DNA of 64,000 nt from Streptomyces sp. L-9-10 (GTDB taxonomy: Bacteria; Actinomycetota; Actinomycetes; Streptomycetales; Streptomycetaceae), in contig NZ_PHRF01000165.1 of assembly GCF_004151105.1 (NCBI RefSeq), positions 16,203 to 80,202 of the forward strand, read 5' to 3'. The position numbers and the translations under genes are program-made. Below, piece by piece: positions 62,041 to 64,000 of this stretch (the first letter of the stretch is position 1; each line of letters opens with the position of its first letter). The notes beneath the pieces are model-generated. The model searched no databases. It saw nothing but the letters and a program-made list of their open reading frames with translations, and was not told the origin of the DNA.

Positions 62041-63363
62041 CTACGCCACCGCCGGCAGCCGCGCCGGTCCGTACGCGGGGCGCACGCCCAGGTCGCGCAG
62101 GACCGCGTGGGCGGCGCGCCGGCCCGAGAACAGCGCGCCCTGGACCGTGTTCGTGTCCCGGTGATCCCCGCACACGTACAGCCCCGACAACAGCCGGACC
62201 GGGCGCCGCAGATCGTGCGGCGGGGGCATCGCGGGCACCGCCTCCGGGTCGTGGTGGACGGCCAGCAGCTCCCAGTCGTCGGTCGGCGTCCCGTAGAGCC
62301 GCGCGAGCTGCGCACGGACCGTACGGTCGAGAACCGCGGCCGGGGGAGGAGGCCCCAGCACCGACGACGAGATCAGCACCCGGCCCTCCGGCGCGCGCGA
62401 GGGGTCGACCGCGCTCATCACCGCCGTATGCGCCACCGGTCCGCTCCGGTCGGCGTCCAGCAGCAGCGCCGGATCCGTCAACGGGGCGGCCGGAGCGGTG
62501 TGGTGAAGCACCGTCACCGCGTGGAAGTCCGGCACCCGCAGCCCCGGCAGCAACTCGGCCGCGGCCCGCGCGCCGGTCGCCACCACGAGCGAGCGGCAGG
62601 TGATCTCGCCGTGCTCCTTGGTGGTGACGCCGGAGATCGACGCGTCCGTCACACACACATCCGTACGGACCGTGCCCTCCGGGAGCGTCCGCGCCAGCAG
62701 GTCGGGCAGTACGGAGGCGCCGCCCGCGGTGACACACAGCCTGCCCCGGGCGAACGCGCGCAGCGCGAGGTCCGCGCACCGGCTCGACGTGGTCAGCTCC
62801 GGATCGCAGAGCAGCGCGGACAGCAGCGGGCGGACAAAGGCGTTGACGGTACGTACGGGCAGACCCCGGACCGACAGGGCCTCCAGCGCGGTGCGTTCGG
62901 GACGGGCCAGCAGCCGGGTGGTCGGCGTCGCCGCGAGGCGCGCCAGGGCCGCGCCCAGCCGGGCCTGGTCGACCGCGCCGCCGAGCGGTGGGCGGGGGGC
63001 GCTCGCCAGGGCGCGTGCCACTGTCAGTGCGCTCCGCGCGCTCCCTACGGCACCGGTCCGATAGTTCCGTCCGTCGCTGTGCACGACCACACCCGGCGAG
63101 AACATCCGCAGGGCGGCGCCCTCCAGGCCCGGTGTGCGGAGCAGCTCCGGATACGAGGTGGTGAGCAGCCGCCCACCCCGGTCGAGCCGGAAGCCGTCGA
63201 CCCGGTCGGTGGCCATGCGACCGCCGACACGGGGGGCGGCCTCCAGGACGCTGACTCTCACCCCGGCACTGGTCAGATGATGAGCCGCGGCGAGGCCGGC
63301 GAGGCCGGCTCCGATGATGACGACGTCTGCGTGGTGCGCGGTGCTGAGTGCGGTGCTGAGCAC
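62041..63363 (-). CDS. FAD-dependent amine-oxidase/phytoene-desaturase-like oxidoreductase
   Basis: The 440-aa flavoprotein has the dinucleotide-binding VVIIGAGLAGLAAAHHLTSA (residues about 14-33) with VSVLEAAPRVGGRMAT and a C-terminal FAD block SGLYVCGDHRDTNTVQGALF. It belongs to the flavin amine oxidase/protoporphyrinogen-oxidase-like superfamily; the substrate is not predictable. The GTG at 63363 has GGGAGG close upstream; the frame is open further but without homology. Confidence 0.82.
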   Translation of the reverse strand: MLSTALSTAHHADVVIIGAGLAGLAAAHHLTSAGVRVSVLEAAPRVGGRMATDRVDGFRLDRGGRLLTTSYPELLRTPGLEGAALRMFSPGVVVHSDGRNYRTGAVGSARSALTVARALASAPRPPLGGAVDQARLGAALARLAATPTTRLLARPERTALEALSVRGLPVRTVNAFVRPLLSALLCDPELTTSSRCADLALRAFARGRLCVTAGGASVLPDLLARTLPEGTVRTDVCVTDASISGVTTKEHGEITCRSLVVATGARAAAELLPGLRVPDFHAVTVLHHTAPAAPLTDPALLLDADRSGPVAHTAVMSAVDPSRAPEGRVLISSSVLGPPPPAAVLDRTVRAQLARLYGTPTDDWELLAVHHDPEAVPAMPPPHDLRRPVRLLSGLYVCGDHRDTNTVQGALFSGRRAAHAVLRDLGVRPAYGPARLPAVA

Positions 63364-63569
63364 GTGCCCCTCCCCGAGGTCGGCGCGGTTGGGACGAGAG
63401 TAGGGAGGGGAGGGGGGCGGTGGCGTCCGCGCGCGGTGGGGGTCACCGATGCATGGGGGGCGGTCGCCGGGTTGCGGTTGCGTTGTCGTGGGCCGGGGGC
63501 CGGGGGCTCCGGAGGCACATGTCCGGACGGCATGCTGTGTTTTCCCGGGGGACACCCCCGGACCCCCGT

Positions 63570-63872
63570 ACGGCGCGACTCTGCCCTGACGATGGTTCGG
63601 GCGTCCGTGCGCCACACATCACGCTTTAGTGTCCGGACACGCACCTCCTACGCCCCCGACCCCCTCCCCCCGGTGGTCCCCCACAACCCGCCGACCTGGT
63701 GGGGGTATGGGTCGGGTGCGGCCCGGTGGCCCCGGCCACCCGCCCCGGCGCACGGACGCGCCAGTCCGTGACGGGCGGTGAAGGGGGGCGCGCAGGGGTC
63801 GTGTCCGGGACGTAGAGCGTGATTTGTGGCGCACGGACGCCTGAACCATCGATCGGGCAGAGTCGCGCCGTA
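63570..63872. repeat. 73-bp imperfect inverted repeat
   Basis: The left arm 63570-63642 and the reverse complement of the right arm 63800-63872 match at 63 of 73 positions without gaps. Both begin TACGGCGCGACTCTGCCC and end CCGGACACG. The arms enclose 157 bp, and weaker similarity continues inward for about 20 bp. Confidence 0.88.
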
Positions 63873-63902
63873 AATCATGCAGTCCCGGGCGCGAGGCCCG
63901 GA

Positions 63903-64000
63903 GCGTACCCCGGCGACAACCCGCACACGACGGCCGGCCCGAGCCGAGACGCACCCGTACCCACGGCCCGCCGGAGGCGCACCGCGTACCCCGGCGACAA
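63903..64000. repeat. 17-bp direct repeat at window end
   Basis: GCGTACCCCGGCGACAA occurs at 63903-63919 and again at 63984-64000, 81 bp apart. The second copy is cut by the window edge, so a longer series cannot be excluded. Confidence 0.75.

Larger units (their letters stand above)
63364..64000. other. Intergenic region without a recognised gene
   Basis: These 637 bp to the window edge show no convincing gene. They contain a long inverted repeat (63570-63642 with 63800-63872) and a 17-bp direct repeat (63903-63919, 63984-64000). Confidence 0.65.

Overview
The window is chromosomal DNA of a Streptomyces-type actinomycete. Codons end almost always in G or C, starts are often GTG, and the gene order glnA2-like / glnE / PAP2 / malR-malEFG / aglA / starch enzymes ... 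glnII ... glnA / RDD / DUF4191 / lipA / lipB / NsdA-like regulator is the conserved Streptomyces core arrangement. No rRNA, tRNA, CRISPR array, IS element or phage gene was recognised.

Layout. (1) 1-5.9 kb: a 5'-truncated glutamine synthetase of the GlnA2 (gamma-glutamylpolyamine synthetase) type, a PPOX-family flavoprotein, GlnE adenylyltransferase and a PAP2/IPC-synthase-like membrane protein. (2) 6-20.7 kb: a maltodextrin and starch island. It holds MalR, MalE-MalF-MalG (no ATPase gene, as expected if MsiK is shared), an alpha-glucosidase translationally coupled to a second MalR-like repressor, a secreted alpha-amylase without a starch-binding domain, and a 1,801-aa amylase/pullulanase fusion. 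(3) 20.9-33.6 kb: mostly envelope and regulatory genes (DUF4230, TetR, a sigma-like one-TM protein, a small lipoprotein, DUF1996, a NarL/DesK two-component pair, DUF4259, an epimerase-like protein, a Met/His-rich PepSY membrane protein) and then an orphan winged-helix regulator. (4) 34.3-43.4 kb: a 20-bp tandem-repeat array, glnII, an operon of a Ro60/TROVE-vWA-like protein and a conserved partner with a C-terminal HTH, an oxidoreductase, and a coupled SMI1/KNR4-GNAT pair. (5) 43.6-54.5 kb: an accessory segment with a thioredoxin-reductase-like enzyme, a broken catabolic cluster (dehydrogenase and SDR fragments joined head-on, an aminotransferase gene whose central 419 bp are inverted, an intact RraA-family aldolase), a lipoprotein laccase, and a divergent oxalate-degradation locus (CoA ligase / oxc-frc). 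(6) 54.7-64 kb: glnA with two GlnR-like boxes, RDD, DUF4191, lipA-lipB, an NsdA-like regulator and an FAD oxidoreductase, ending in 637 bp without a gene that carries a 73-bp inverted repeat.

Functionally the window joins nitrogen assimilation (GSI, GSII, the GS adenylyltransferase, a polyamine-type GS), alpha-glucan use and lipoate synthesis. The most unusual feature is the aminotransferase at 45677-46921. Re-inverting 45833-46251 restores one continuous 414-codon frame with all expected motifs, so the present sequence is either an inverted (OFF) state, a recent inactivating event or an assembly error. The TROVE-vWA operon and the long terminal inverted repeat are the next most worthwhile leads.
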